This document shows positions 22,735-34,743 of a stretch of 64,000 bases of DNA, one piece after another. Positions within the stretch are counted from its first letter, which is position 1. Each line of letters opens with the position of its first letter. Position numbers and translations under genes: made by a program. The stretch spans positions 22,806,501-22,870,500 of the forward strand of contig NW_024467106.1 in assembly GCF_017591425.1 (NCBI RefSeq), written 5' to 3'. The DNA is from Ochotona curzoniae (taxonomy: Eukaryota > Chordata > Mammalia > Lagomorpha > Ochotonidae). A model generated the notes under the pieces. It saw only the letters and a program-made list of their open reading frames with translations, was not told where the DNA came from and ran no database searches.

Positions 22735-23062
22735 CCTGGGCACTGCATAGTGATCTGGTGGCTAAAGTCCTCATCTTGAATGCATCAGGATCCCATATGG
22801 GCACCGGTTCTAATCCAGCTCCCTGCTTGTGCCCTGGGAGGGCAATCGAGGATGGCCCAATGCCTTGGGACCCTACAACTGCCTGGGAGGCCTAGGAGAC
22901 CTGGAAGAAGCTCCTGGCTCCTGGCCCCTTGCTTTGGATCAGCTCAGCTCTGGCCGTTGCAGGCACTTGGGGAGTGAATCATTGGACAGATCATCTTCCT
23001 CTCTGTTTCTCCTCTCTGTATGTCTGACTTTCCAATAAAAACAAATAGATCTATTTAAAAAT
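22735..23062 (+). mobile_element. CSINE of intermediate age
   Basis: GATCCCATATGGGCACCGGT, TTGGGAGTGAATC-type body and TGACTTTCCAATAAAAACAA tail. A deletion removes several bases after the B-box-like GGTTCTAATCC, and a short duplication (GGAGGCCTAGGAGACCTGG) sits in the middle. The frames through it are translations of the SINE. Confidence 0.9.
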
Positions 23063-23319
23063 TTGCATCATCAGCTACAAACATTGAGGCCTATCACACA
23101 ATATCAGTCTCATAACATCTGCAGTGTGTCTCTGCATTTTAGGGACAACATTCACAGTGCCAACCTCTAGGCATTTTACCATAGGTCAAGAAATTCATAG
23201 ATGACTCATAGTTGTATTAGCACAGATTTTTCCCGAGTTGACCTTTGAGGACACAATCACAGGTTTTAAGGATTAGTATTAGGAAGATCTGTTCTACTTC
23301 TCACTTGCTTACCAGATGA

Positions 23320-23545
23320 AGAACAAGGTCTCTGCAGTCAGTCTGCCTTTGTGTGATCATCAGCTCTATTGTTTATTGGCTGTGTGGCTTTGATAAATTA
23401 TTTACCTTCTTTGGATTCAGTTTTCCCATTTGTAAAATGTGATCACACCCACCACATAAAGTTGAAAACTAAATGAGATGACTTATATGCATATTTATAG
23501 CAGCACTTGACCCATTAAATACAATTAGTTGAAATAAAGTATGTG
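23320..23545 (+). mobile_element. MIR SINE
   Basis: TTGGCTGTGTGGCTTTGATA, TTCAGTTTTCCCATTTGTAA, AATGTGATCACACCCACCAC and AATGAGATGACTTATATGCA follow the sense MIR order closely. Confidence 0.75.
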
Positions 23546-23786
23546 TGGGACATTACGTTCTAGTCATTTGATAATGCTGTATTGGATGTCCTATGAAAAC
23601 GTTTCTTAAAAAGAGATAGTACCCACAGAGAATTATCCTGTGCTAATATTGAAAATCTAATCCAGTTCCTGTTTGTTCTTTACAGAATGAAGTCTCATAT
23701 CCACTTGTGATGACAGCTTATTTTTTATTGCTTATTATGCTTATTGTACAATGCTTCAAAATAATTCTGGGAAGAATTTAATAGAC

Positions 23787-23815
23787 TTTTGTTTGTTTGT
23801 TTGTTTGTTTGTTTT
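23787..23815. repeat. (TTTG)n microsatellite
   Basis: About seven TTTG units. Confidence 0.9.
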
Positions 23816-24399
23816 GGGAGAGCATGGTGCTGGCATTCTCATTGAAACAACTCCCTCAAACAAATTCTAAGTGTTAGACACAAGGTGGCCATTCATAAAT
23901 ATTTATCGATTTGCACTTTTAGACAATTTAGGAAACAAAAGATAACTGAAATATAGAGTCCACAATGTGATTAGCATTCATGTTATCTGAGGAACAATGA
24001 AAGTAATATGTACCCTCCTCAAAATGATATATCTTTATATTGTTTACTGCAATTAAAAGCACTTATCTCAATATGCAGTGAGGATTTGTTTAACCACATA
24101 TAATGAGCTACTTGTAGGACTTCATCCTATTCATCTTTCTTTTCCTACATCTGCCCTTCATGGTTAGCACATTTGTGGTTTGGGTAATGAATAGGTTTAC
24201 AAATGAACAAATGAATATGTCTAAGAAATGGTCAGAAAAGTCCTGAGAATGAAATAAAACTTACACTTCACATCAAGCACATCTCTGTTATAATGACTCA
24301 ATGACTGCAGTTAGGATGAGTTCAAGCCATTTTTGGTTAACCAAACAGAAAGCAGAATAGGAAAAGGAAAGCAAAGCAGGAAATTTGTTTGCACCATAC
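23816..24399. other. Unassigned sequence
   Basis: Nothing recognised. Confidence 0.35.
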
Positions 24400-24660
24400 T
24401 TACATGTAGTCAACAAATATTTCTTAAGCAACTGTAATAAAAGCCAAACACTGTGTTTCCAGCACAGGCCTGAATGAAAAAGCTAATGGATCTGCCCTTA
24501 TGAGAGAATTCCAGTAGAAAAGACAAACAAAGAAACAACCAGAAAGCCTATGTATAAATGCTATGAAGAAAATGAAACTATGCCACATGATAAAGAATGA
24601 TCAGGAATGCAAAATTGGGAAATTTCAGAGTGAATGCCTTAAAAGGCCTCTCTGTAGACC
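24400..24660 (-). mobile_element. L2-type LINE 3' end
   Basis: The plus strand shows the reversed L2 3' end: TCAACAAATATTTCTTAAGC, AAACACTGTGTTTCCAGCAC, AATGCTATGAAGAAAATGAA and AAAAGGCCTCTCTGTAGACC. Confidence 0.6.
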
Positions 24661-26329
24661 TTATGTAAACATTCCATGATTAAAATGACATCACTGGATC
24701 AAGATTATCTGTTCCTATGCTAATCTTCCCAAGATCCTTAGCTGAAGTGACATATTTTATTCTCAAATATAAAGCTAGTGTTTGGTACATTTTAGACTCT
24801 CAGTCATTTTATTGCATTCATTTCTTTTAGGAAGCGCTTCCTGTAATTTGAGTACACAGACAGAAAAATATGATTTTCCTGGGAAGCGAAGAAGGTTTGA
24901 AATCAGGAAAAGTTTACAAAAATGAACATGGAATGGTACAAAAGCAGGAAGTTTCATGCCACTTTTGGAAGTCAACCAATAATTTCCTTTGAGTATAGCA
25001 AAAAAGAACAAGAAAAGTTAATGAGCAGAGTCTGGTTATGGTATGGCAATGAAAAGTCACCAATGCCATCCCAAGATATTTGGAATTCTTCCGTCAAGCA
25101 ATACGTGAGCCACAAGAGACTTTGAAACAATAGCTACATGACAAGTTATTCAAGGTGGATCACCCTGGCTGCTGAGAAAGAGAAGGGAAGGGAAGAAACA
25201 CCTGAAAAGAGAATCAAGTAAAAGCAACCAAAACTGTGTGGTTGAGAAAAGAGGAAATGCTGGCCTAAGCTGTGGCACTGTGGGTAGAGACCCAGTATGG
25301 CTTCAAAAAGGCATTAATGAAAGAGCATCAGTAGGACTAAGGAACAAGTATACCTGAACCAGTTGAATCTGAGCCCAGAAAGACAAAGAAAGTGGCTTTA
25401 TAGTGACTAGCTTGAAAAACTTCATTTCTCATTGCTTATCTATATGAGAGATTGAGAAATGTAAAATGTTTTAAGAAACCAGATAGCATAACCAGGAGGT
25501 ATTTCTATCAACAAATATGGAATCATTTTCATTTCAGCCTATTTGAGAATCTCAACCAAATGGCTTCCAAAACCCCTTTGAGGTCAGTAACCAACATGGA
25601 CTCTTATTCTATGTTGGCCAGTTTGAAGTGACATCTTTCTAAGGATATCAGCCATTAGCTGTGCAGGCTAACTCTCACCTTCACAAGGAGAGTTTGCACA
25701 GCAGTGGCTGGCAACTTAATATTTTGCATAAAAATGCATGAGGTGCAGTATCCATTTCAGCTATGTTATAAAGTGGTAAAAGGGAGAGGGAGGGAGGAGA
25801 CCGAGGGAGGGAAAGAGAAAGTTCAGCCCGGCACTCAGATAGGGTTCATTTTGAGTGATGATTGCGAGCCAGCTTTGGAAATTACAGATGCTACTTGGTT
25901 CACTATTATTTTGCTGCATCTCTAGTAATCTTCCATGATCATTTATAACAGCATGTCTGATGACTTTCAAAATGTAACGGGAAAGGGTGCTTCTGTGAAG
26001 CATGTCTACTCAAAAGAAAAATCAATCTTGGCTGCTGAGGGAGTGAACTTTGTATCACTAAGATTAGACAGAGTTTTCAACCTATAAAAATAGGAATGGC
26101 AGGGGTTCAGTCTCACAATGTATATGAGTGTATAACGTATGTTCCAGTTGCTTGAACAGTTTAGGATTTCTCCTTTTCATCCAAACACAACACAACACGT
26201 GTTGAGAATCCAAATTGGCATGTTCCAAGAAAAAATAATCATGAACTACATAATAACAACCACTGGTGTTTTGATGATTCCTTTACCATTTGCTGAGTAC
26301 TTGTCACACACCTGAACTGCTAATCATCA
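24661..26329. other. Unassigned sequence with palindrome at 26193-26204
   Basis: No gene or repeat family recognised. A purine/G-rich patch lies at 25780-25830 (GGGAGAGGGAGGGAGG). A reversed MIR scrap may sit at 26270-26300 (TTTGCTGAGTACTTGTCAC). Confidence 0.35.
26193..26204. other. 12-bp palindrome CAACACGTGTTG with E-box core
   Basis: A perfect self-complementary dodecamer centred on CACGTG, the bHLH (USF/MYC-type) site. A single isolated site in non-coding DNA is weak evidence of regulation. Confidence 0.5.
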
Positions 26330-26490
26330 AAAACATCACATGCTTCCCAAGCTTCTCTTCCTCTCTGACAAATATTTCTCTTACCTGGGATATTCTCTCA
26401 CATCTGTGCTCTCGCCTTTCAAGGGCAAGCTCAACACCTCCCTCTTTGTTGAGAAACTTCTGGTTATTTTAACTCTTCAAAGTGAATAAT
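26330..26490 (+). mobile_element. L2-type LINE fragment
   Basis: CTTACCTGGGATATTCTCTC, TTTCAAGGGCAAGCTCAACA and CTCCCTCTTTGTTGAGAAAC resemble the sense L2 text (cctggaatgctct ... cttcaaggctcagctcaaat ... cctccatgaagcc). Confidence 0.5.
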
Positions 26491-26850
26491 AGTCCACAAT
26501 GCATAAAAACCCCAGATGGCAGTGTAGTGTCTCAGAAAGTTAGCAATATTTACAGCCAGAAGACATGGAATCATACAAGTTTCCCAATGAATTAATTATC
26601 TGACACAGTCACATCCCGGAAATAGGAATAAAGAGTCATATATCTTTTATGATGTTTTGTGGATATCAAAAGAGGTAATATTTGTAAATTTGTTTTGTAG
26701 TCCTAATTGATTATATAAATGTTAATTATTAATAGCATGAATATTTTACTATATTTACTATAGAGAATCCATGTTAAATATTCAGCATACAGTACGTGGA
26801 ATATAGGAAATGCTCAATTAATGCGAATTTGTCCTATTAAAGAATATTGA

Positions 26851-27178
26851 GGAGGTAGCACTGTGACACAACAGGAAAGGCTACTGCTTGTGGCGCCAAC
26901 ATTCCATACGGGGGCTGTTTGAGTCCTGGCTGCTCCAGGTCTGACCTACATCTCTACTAATGTGTCTGGGAAAGCACCGCGAAATGGTCTATGTGTTTTG
27001 GCTTCTGTGCCCATGTGGGAGACCTGGAGGAAGCTCCTGGTTTCTCTTGGCTTCTCTCTGGTCCAGCTCCAAACGTGCAGCCATCTGGGGGATGAACCAG
27101 TGGACATAACAGCTCACTTCTCTGTCCCTTTCTCCTCCCTGAAACCTTTCAAATGCATAAAATAAATCTTTGTGAAAA
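26851..27178 (+). mobile_element. Older CSINE
   Basis: Head GGAGGTAGCACTGTGACACA, GGGAGACCTGGAGGAAGCTC, GATGAACCAGTGGACATAAC and tail ATGCATAAAATAAATCTTTG. The body differs from the young copies and resembles the older CSINE subfamily. Confidence 0.85.
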
Positions 27179-27314
27179 TATGTTGATTAAACAGATATAA
27201 ATTCAGCAATCTTATGTCCAAGACATTGTAATGAACTTCACAATCTTGTAGATAATTTTATTATAAAAATACAAAAACCATGACATCATAGATAAACAAC
27301 ACGAGGACGAACTC

Positions 27315-27545
27315 TGGTTCAGAAGTTGGGCCCTATAGCATCTAAGTCAAATTCTAATGCTGTATAATAGCTTGTGACCCTGAGCTAGCTCTTTAACTTG
27401 TCTGTACTTCTTTTTTCTTATCCATAAAAGGAGCTCCTTAAATATAAAAATTGTCGTAGAGACTAAATAATTCATCTACAGCCAAAGAGATTCAAATATT
27501 TACCACATAGAAGTAACTCAGTAACTTGTTATTATACTCAGCATA
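27315..27545 (+). mobile_element. MIR SINE
   Basis: TAGCTTGTGACCCTGAGCTA, GCTCTTTAACTTGTCTGTAC, TTTCTTATCCATAAAAGGAG and GTAGAGACTAAATAATTCAT follow sense MIR order. Confidence 0.65.
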
Positions 27546-28639
27546 ACATCTTATAATAAAATATTTTTTCTTAAGAATCAATTAACTAGTGTTATAATAA
27601 AAGTAAAAGCTTAATTAGTCCCACTGATTGAATATACCCAATACTGCTAATTCATCTCTTTGTCCATATTATTGTTACGACCACACTCTAGCCAAAATCA
27701 GTTTTCTTATCTAAGGCAACCTGCTGATCATGTTAAGATGTGCAAAGTAAACTCCACATGCTTTATAAGGCTTTACTTACCAGGCTGCACCCGATGCTAT
27801 GTCTCATCTCAGATGACTCTCCCCGCCTATTCTGATTGCAGACCCATGGAGATGATTCAGGAGAGATTAACCCTTGCCTTCCAGAAATGTTCAGTCACAA
27901 CATATTGCCAATTTCTAATTTGGGTAAATGCCATTTTCTTAATTTTACACCAAGGTACAATGAAAGTCTCCAGCACTTTCTTGTAATCAGAATGCTGCCT
28001 CAAAGCTCTTCTGTGTAGAAATTCTGAAGTCATCATGCCTAATTGTCCACTCAATACAAGCCATAACTTTTTAGACCTTTCTATCAGCCCAGGAAATTTT
28101 CATTTCTTGGAATTTCAACTCATTGCATCCACGGCAATCAAGTTGCATTTGTTATTTCCAGCTTGAACTCAATTGTCATCTCTACGACTTCCTAAAATTT
28201 CCCATGCAGATTCAATTACTCTCAATGCTCTACACTTAGAGGAACTCCCCTGCAATATGTGCATTCCAAGACTAGATTTGGTTCAGTGTTTTCACTTGGC
28301 CAAATCTAGTACCCAGAAAATACTCAATGACCAACACTGCCACTTAATGGATCCCATTACTACTCACATAGCAAACTACAAATCAACAGTAACTAATGAT
28401 CATGCTTCAGACTTAGTTTCTATCTGGTAATAGTGAAACATTCCAATAATCAAGATACTCAATCCAATAAATAACAGTAATACAGCCAACTATGTAAAAA
28501 GGAAAAAATATTTAAAATGCACCTAGGATAAGTCATAGAATGCTAGAGATACAAACCTGTCTTTTAAAAAAGCAGTCAGATTTTCTGAATAGCAACGACA
28601 AATAAAAAAAGATTTCAAAGGAACAATGATCAAAATAAT
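27546..28639. other. Unassigned sequence
   Basis: No gene or repeat recognised. It contains the inverted repeat at 28271-28310. Confidence 0.35.
28271..28310. repeat. Perfect 11-bp inverted repeat (hairpin)
   Basis: ACTAGATTTGG at 28271-28281 is the exact reverse complement of CCAAATCTAGT at 28300-28310, with an 18-base spacer. It is not followed by a T run and lies in no recognised element. Confidence 0.8.
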
Positions 28640-28830
28640 ATCTATAATTTACTGAGTAACTGTGTTACTTCAGGACTTTACTGGTATAGTGAATAAATTT
28701 CAACCTCGTAGTATTTTTATTTAAATATGTTCAGCTCTACTTTTTAGCCGAAGAAATCAAGTCTTGGCAAGGTATCTCTCCCAAAATCATCACTTGGAGA
28801 CTGGAGAATCTGACTGTTCTCAGAAACTGC
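28640..28830 (-). mobile_element. MIR-like fragment
   Basis: TAATTTACTGAGTAACTGTG, AAATCAAGTCTTGGCAAGG and CTGGAGAATCTGACTG resemble the reversed MIR consensus, weakly. Confidence 0.4.
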
Positions 28831-29146
28831 TATTACACTCTAACTATAAGAAATAATTCCTCCAGATACAACATGCCTGAAAAAGGAAAAGACATTGATT
28901 TTGACCATAGCAACAGAACAAAAAAGTAGGAACTGCATTCCCAAGTTTTATTTGGTGGGGAGGAAGTACACAGTAGAAATTCTATAAAAAAAGAAAGAAA
29001 TACAAGAAATAAAGCAAGGAAGACAATATAACTTCCCAAACAGAACACAGCAAAACTTGAGTATAATAATGTGACAGTGAAAAGCTGGATACAATTTATG
29101 AGAAGAAATTCAAGCGATCACGAAATTACACAAAAATACAGAAAAG

Positions 29147-29830
29147 AGACCAGCATGAAAGGTTAGTGGCTAAATCTTCATCTTGTATCTGTCAAGATCC
29201 CATATGGGGCCCGGCGCGGTGGCACAAGTGGTTAAAGGTCCTCGCCTTGCACGCCCGGGATCCCATATGGGCGCCGGTTCTAATCCTGGCAGCCCCGCTT
29301 CCCTTCCAGCTCCCTGCCTGTGGCCCGGGAAAGCAGTCGAGAACGGCCCAAAGCTTTGGGACCCTGCACCCGCGTGGGAGACCCGGAAGAGGCTCCTAGC
29401 TTCGGATTGGCATAGTATCGGCCCGTTGCGCTCACTTGCACTTGGGGAGTGAGTCATCGGACGGAAGATCTTCCTCTCTGTCTCTCCTCTCTGTATATCC
29501 ACCTTTCCAATGAAAAAATAATAAAAAATAAATCTTAAAAAAAAAAAAGTTCCCATATGGGTGCCAGTTTATATCCCAGCTGCCCCACTTCCTTTTCAAT
29601 TCCCTGTTTGTGGCCTGGGAAAGCAGCAGAGGATAGCCCAAAGTCTTGGGACCTTATCCCCATTGGGAGACCTGAAAGAAACTCCTGGCTCCTGGCTACG
29701 GATCAGCTCAGCTTTGGCTGTTGTGTTCACTTAAGGAGTGAAACAGCAGATGGAAGAGCTTTCTCTCTCTAGCTCCTTCTGTCTGTGTACCAGAATTTCC
29801 AATAAAAATAAATAAATGTTTTTTAAAAAC
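29147..29830 (+). mobile_element. Older CSINE split by a younger CSINE
   Basis: The head of the older copy (29147-29207) stops in CATATGG and its body resumes at 29561 with GTGCCAGTTTATATCCCAGC, continuing to a TAAATAAATGTTTTTT tail near 29830. The inner element takes up the space between, so the older SINE was complete before the second insertion. Confidence 0.95.
29208..29550 (+). mobile_element. Young CSINE inserted inside a CSINE
   Basis: A nearly pristine copy: GGCCCGGCGCGGTGGCACAA head, GGTTCTAATCC B-box-like block, TTTGGGACCCTGCACCCGCG body, poly-A end. Flanking direct repeats TCCCATATGG (29198-29207 and 29551-29560) are the host SINE's own sequence. It carries a local duplication of CACTTG just before GGGGAGTGAGTC. 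The 128-, 89- and 77-codon frames here are SINE translations. Confidence 0.96.
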
Positions 29831-31229
29831 AGAGTAATACATGAGTTAGAGATGTATACATGACATGGGTGAGAAATTCTGCAGGAAAATGGAGATATTA
29901 AAGAGAAATGAATCCGAAATATTAGAAATGAAGCATTCAATATGTAAAATGAACAATATAGCGGGACTCCTTAACCACAGATTAAATGAGGCAAAGAAAA
30001 TATGGAAATATCTCAACTAACCCAAACAAAGGTTGGGCGGGGGGGGGACAGAAATAAAAAACCGAAAAGTGTTCAAGATTTATGGGCTACTGTCACATGA
30101 CCAAGCATACGTTTCTTACAAGTTCCTCCAGGTGTGGAAAGAAAGAACATATTAGAAAACACATTCAGTAAAATAATAGTATAAGCCTGCCCTAATTCGG
30201 GGAAAGACAGGGACATCCAAGTATAAGGAGGAAATGAAACTTCTAGTAGGCATGTCTAGAAAACATCTCCACAATGATATATTTTATGAAACTTTCAGAA
30301 GTGAAGCATAACGAAAATATCCTAACATGTGCTTGAAACAACAAATGACCTTCAAAAGATCCGCAATGAAACTGGTGGCTGATGCTCCCTTAGGAATCCC
30401 ACTGGCTGGAGAGAACAGAGACATAGTCCAAGTCCTAAAAGAAAAAAAAAATGCCAACCAGGATCCTGAACTCAACGAAGATCTCATTTACAAATAAAGA
30501 GGAAATAAATACCTTCCAAAACAAAAAGAAATTGTATTTGTCAACACCAGCCCAGCCACATAAATGGCACTTAAGCATGAGCTTCACACAGAAACAGAGA
30601 TAAACATAATTAAGAAAGAATGTGATAGAACATCTCCTAAGAGGAGTATAAAGTAAATCTAAAGCAAAGGAATATGAACAGGAAAATGCCAGTGTCAATA
30701 ATATAAAGGACCCAAATTCTCTAATTAAGGCATACAGATTTTCTGAATGGATTTTAAAAAATGAAACTGTGTATTTGCTGCCTATAGCAAAGATACATAG
30801 GGCCAATGAAATGAAAAATATTCAAAACTGAAACACCATTTTTTCTAACCAAAAGAGAGTGGTATATAGAGTAGAGATACAAATTAATACAGTCATAAGT
30901 GAAAAAGTATATGCTACAGTGGTTACCATAAAAATAAAAAGAATCAAGGATTATGACTCGTTTCATTATTGATTTAGTAAAAGTTAGACATATGCTTATA
31001 AAATTGAAAGTATTATATTCTAAAAATTGAGAGAAATAAGAAAAGAGGGAAGAAAGAAGATAAAAGGGAGGGAGGGAGAAAGTATCATTATGCTTTTAAA
31101 ACTGTATATATGAAATACAGGAAATGTGTTCCTTTGATGTAAAGTTAAAAGGGAAAAAAAAAAACCCTAAGTTGCTGAAACAATTTCTGGGCCTAGGGAA
31201 ATCTTAATGTAGACACATATGATAAGCAT

Positions 31230-31400
31230 ATAATATGATAACTCTGTAATGTAAGACAACTTGAATTCTGTTAGACCCAACATTTTATAGATTGGAGATG
31301 TTTGGCAAGTCAATTCTCCTTTCAGAGCCTCAGTTTCATCATTATTAAAACATAAACTAACAATTGGTTGTTGAAGACATTATAGGTGCCCTAGCCATAT
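31230..31400 (+). mobile_element. MIR SINE fragment
   Basis: TTGGCAAGTCAATTCTCCTT, TCAGAGCCTCAGTTTCATCA and GTTGTTGAAGACATTATAGG follow the sense MIR consensus. Confidence 0.65.
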
Positions 31401-31658
31401 TCTCTTTGGTCCTCTCATTTGCCTAAATAAGCATATATTTATCTAAGAACTTTCTGCCTGCAGGAGCCCACCTGCAAAAGCCAAGACACAAATACTCAAG
31501 GTTAATATGCTGCAGAGTACTCTCCACCAATGAGTGTTAGAAATTGATACACAATACTCATCTCCCTCACATCTTGGAATAAGCTCCATGCTAACTACCT
31601 GGGTTGTGCATTAAGACTGAGCCCCTGTTGACCACAATGTTAATCTTTCTGTAATATA

Positions 31659-31979
31659 ATTCTTTTTTATTATTTCTTTTTATTGGAAATTCAGATATAG
31701 AAAGGAGCAGAGACAGAGAGGAAGATCTTTCATCCACTGATTCACTCTCCCAGTGGCCACAACAGCTAGAGCTGAGCCAATCCAGAGCCAGGAGCTTATT
31801 CCAGGTCTCCCATGTCGGTGTAGGGTTTCAAAGCTTTGGGCCATCTTCTACTGCTTTCCCAAGCCACAAGCAGGGAACTGGATGGGAAGTGGGGCTGCCG
31901 GGACATGAAACAGTGCCTATATAAGCTTCTAGGGCTTGCAAAGTAAGGACTTCAGCCAGTAGGCTGCCATGCTGGGACC
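31659..31979 (-). mobile_element. Full-length CSINE of intermediate age
   Basis: Plus strand: TTATTGGAAATTCAGATATA (tail side), GGAAGATCTTTCATCCACTG, CAAGCAGGGAACTGGATGGG, ending GCTGGGACC (head). A short imperfect AT-rich direct repeat (about TAATATA) flanks it. Confidence 0.9.
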
Positions 31980-31989
31980 ATAATATATT

Positions 31990-32569
31990 TGTAATTGTCT
32001 ACTTTCCCTGATTTGCTCAATGTATTTCTGTCAGTGTCTCCTGTGAGCATCTCCCAAATGAACTATTTGCATGTGAGTCCTACTCTGAAACTGCTTCCAG
32101 GAAAACCAAAAGAGGACAATAGAATTTTCTTTGCAAAGTTCCTTTGAAGATTAAAAATCATGTGGGTCAGATATATGGCAGGTAGTAGGCATTCAGGAAA
32201 TGATCTCTATTAAATGAAAGTATTTCCGTTGAAGAAAATATAATATTTACACAGAGTGATATAACAATTGCTACTACTAGAAATATGAGTAAACTCTTTC
32301 CGGGGTGCATGAAACAGTAAAACTCCTGCTCATTGAAACTTAGATTGAACTTTTCTTCCAGAAAATAAAAAAGAAAGAATATCAGGAAAGGAAGGGAGAT
32401 GAAAGGAGAACAGAAGCAAAAAGTTATTTTCTTTTCCTTATTCAAATTGTGACTATCACACACTAACGATGACCCTGGACAAGTTTCTGAAGCTAATATT
32501 AACTACCTTGAAAGTTATAAATGGCAGAGTTGTGAATGCTTCAAAAAGAATATATAGTATTCCTAAGCC
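31990..32569. other. Unassigned sequence
   Basis: Nothing recognised. The 98-codon minus-strand frame at 32167-32463 is hydrophobic because of T-rich codons and has no other support. Confidence 0.35.
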
Positions 32570-32690
32570 TCAATTTCTTCATCTCATTTGTTCAAGGTCA
32601 CATTTGGATTTAGAGTTAGAGCCAGCAGCTGAATCCAGCAGTTGGACTTTAAAGCCCACACATTATACTGTTTCCCTTATATGAGGTACA
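32570..32690 (-). mobile_element. MIR SINE fragment
   Basis: CTCAATTTCTTCATCTCATT on the plus strand, then TTCAAGGTCACATTTGG, GAGCCAGCAGCTGAATCC and AGCCCACACATTATACTGTT. The first part reads in the sense direction and the rest in the reversed direction, so two MIR scraps may abut. Confidence 0.5.
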
Positions 32691-32984
32691 TTTAATCATC
32701 CAGCTGGGACATGCATTTAAATCATTCAAACATGAAATTTTTAAGGAATAAGATGCCTTTGCATTGAAGTTAATGTACTTTTTGAGGTTTCTATAGCAAC
32801 AAAAATCTAAAATCACCTCTTGTGGTATTACTTACAAAAGAAGAGAGACATTCCTGCTGACCCTTTATCAAAGAATTTGTTTAGTCAAGACAGGTATAAC
32901 CACACTGGAGAGAATTGTGCAGTGGCTTCTCAAAGATACTATTGTTTCCCTTGACTGTGCTGGTGGTTGATGGGGATGGGGGAC

Positions 32985-33240
32985 AGAAGAGGGTCTGCAT
33001 GAATACAATCAGCAAACATTTTTGATGTTGATTAATTGCTAGGCCAGAACATTAAAAACTTGTTGTTACTTTTCCCAAAGAACACAATGTCTGGTAGAAG
33101 AGACACGTATGTTACAAATGCAGAGCCATCACATGGTGTGACTGGTGACAGACAAGACTTAAGCACCAGATGCAATGGGAGAAAAGAAATGTAAGAACAT
33201 GATAGACCAGAAAATTAAATGAAAACTTTCCAAACAGGTA
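32985..33240 (-). mobile_element. L2-like 3' end relic
   Basis: CAGCAAACATTTTTGATGTT, CTAGGCCAGAACATTAAAAA and CAATGTCTGGTAGAAGAGAC resemble the reversed L2 3' end, weakly. Confidence 0.35.
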
Positions 33241-34727
33241 AAAGCTAAGTAGGCGTTGTCCAGATGGAAGGCAACCAGTTGATAACTTTGTCTTTCCTCC
33301 TACCCTAACTCAACTTTCCTACTTCTTCCTTTTAATGTCCTAGGATCACCTCAAAATAAACCACCTATATTTAAGAGCTTGCTTTAAGTCTGCTTTCAGG
33401 GAACCCCAACTAAAACCATATAACCAGAGCTGGTGATTATTCTTTAATCAAGCTTCATAGATTGCTTCTTTTCATGTTTCTGTTATTATTATTATTCATC
33501 TCTAGTTTATAATACTTCATTTTAAGTTATGATCAACCATTTTAACTCTTCATATGATCTAGTTTGAAAATATTTTCTCTGTTTATGAATTTCAAGACTG
33601 TCTTTGAAACAGGCATGGGAGACCGAACATGACAGGCATGATCACCGGTGCCCCAGAGCTTGCTCTCAGAAGGGATGGTGGAGGATATAAACAGATAAAC
33701 TTATTATGTCATGAGTTTTTGTACAACAAAATGCATCCACCAAACAAACACATTGTTCCTAACAGAACAAACTTAATTTACTGTTTTTATTTTTATCTTA
33801 ATTATCAGGACACTTGAACTGTACGCTTCATGCTCAACTCCAGTCAAGTGCACGATCCTTTTCCTACCACCAGTTACATTTTTTTTTTTTTTTGCATTTT
33901 AGGGATATTTTTTCTCATTTTTTGTATATTATATCTTATTCTATATGATGTAAGTTATAACCCAACAAGTTTTCTCCAAGAATCAGAATATATATCTTAA
34001 GAAATCAGCTTGACGTGGGGCATGAATTTCAGATCATATGTTGCATGGGGCTTCCCTTACAAAGCAATCAATTTGGTTTAGTCACAGCTGTTGATGACCT
34101 GTAAGACAGAATCCAGGTCATTGATGTGCTTATGTTAACTTGAGGAGAGATGTGACGGAAAACTGAACAAGAGGCACACCTTCTTTTCCTTCCCACATCT
34201 GCAGACCAAGGAAACCTTTAGAGGTAGCAGCTAGCGTCCCTTTGCAGCCCACAACTGAATAGACTCAGGTAAGGAAACTGAATCAAGCTGGGAAGGTGAA
34301 GACGTTTAAAACCATGCCTTGCAAGAAACTGATGAAATAATGTGATCTTTAAATAACTGAAGTTGTAATAGATTTGTCAAATATAGTTTCATAAGACCAA
34401 GACAGAACAAGCAACAGAAGTCTCTTCTATGAACCAGGAAGAACCAAATGTGGTCCTGCAGTCACAGAAGCCTGCGGTTCACTCGCGGCTCCCTGCTCTA
34501 CACACTGGCTCCTGAGAGGGATGTTTGTGTTGTTACTGTTTTCTATTTGCTTCTTTGTTTTTTGCTCCTTGCAACAGAATTCAAGAACTTGGTTACTTGG
34601 TTTTCCTCTTTAAAATTTCTTTCAAAGATGAGGAGTTTTCCATCCTTAAAGGAATGCAAACAAAGGGTGGGTCAGTCTTTGGAGGGAATATTTCTGATGA
34701 AAGCTGAGTCTTTACCAGGAGTCTCTC
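33241..34727. other. Unassigned sequence with T15 run
   Basis: No gene or named repeat. A T15 run at 33879-33893 could be the tail of a minus-strand retrocopy extending to the right, but I see no AATAAA at the proper distance and no duplication. A (TTA)n scrap lies at 33482-33496. Confidence 0.3.
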
Positions 34728-34743
34728 AGAATTCTAAAATGTG

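Larger units (their letters stand above)
29080..31165 (+). mobile_element. HAL1/L1 relic interrupted by nested CSINEs
   Basis: After the SINE stack (29147-29830) the sense strand reads like HAL1, a LINE derivative carrying only ORF1-type sequence: GGGCTACTGTCACATGACCA, AAGTTCCTCCAGGTGTGG, GACAGGGACATCCAAGTATA, CACTGGCTGGAGAGAACAGA, AAAATGCCAACCAGGATCCT. The 3' part has the purine-rich AAAAGGGAGGGAGGGAG block (31064-31080) and ends in A-rich sequence near 31165. Stops and frameshifts are frequent, so nothing is encoded. The portion before 29147 is A-rich L1-like and assigned with less confidence. Confidence 0.7.

Noticed and set aside
32167..32463. Hydrophobic minus-strand frame as a membrane protein
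   Set aside because: Hydrophobicity follows from T-rich codons in AT-rich DNA. There is no conserved motif or transcript signal.
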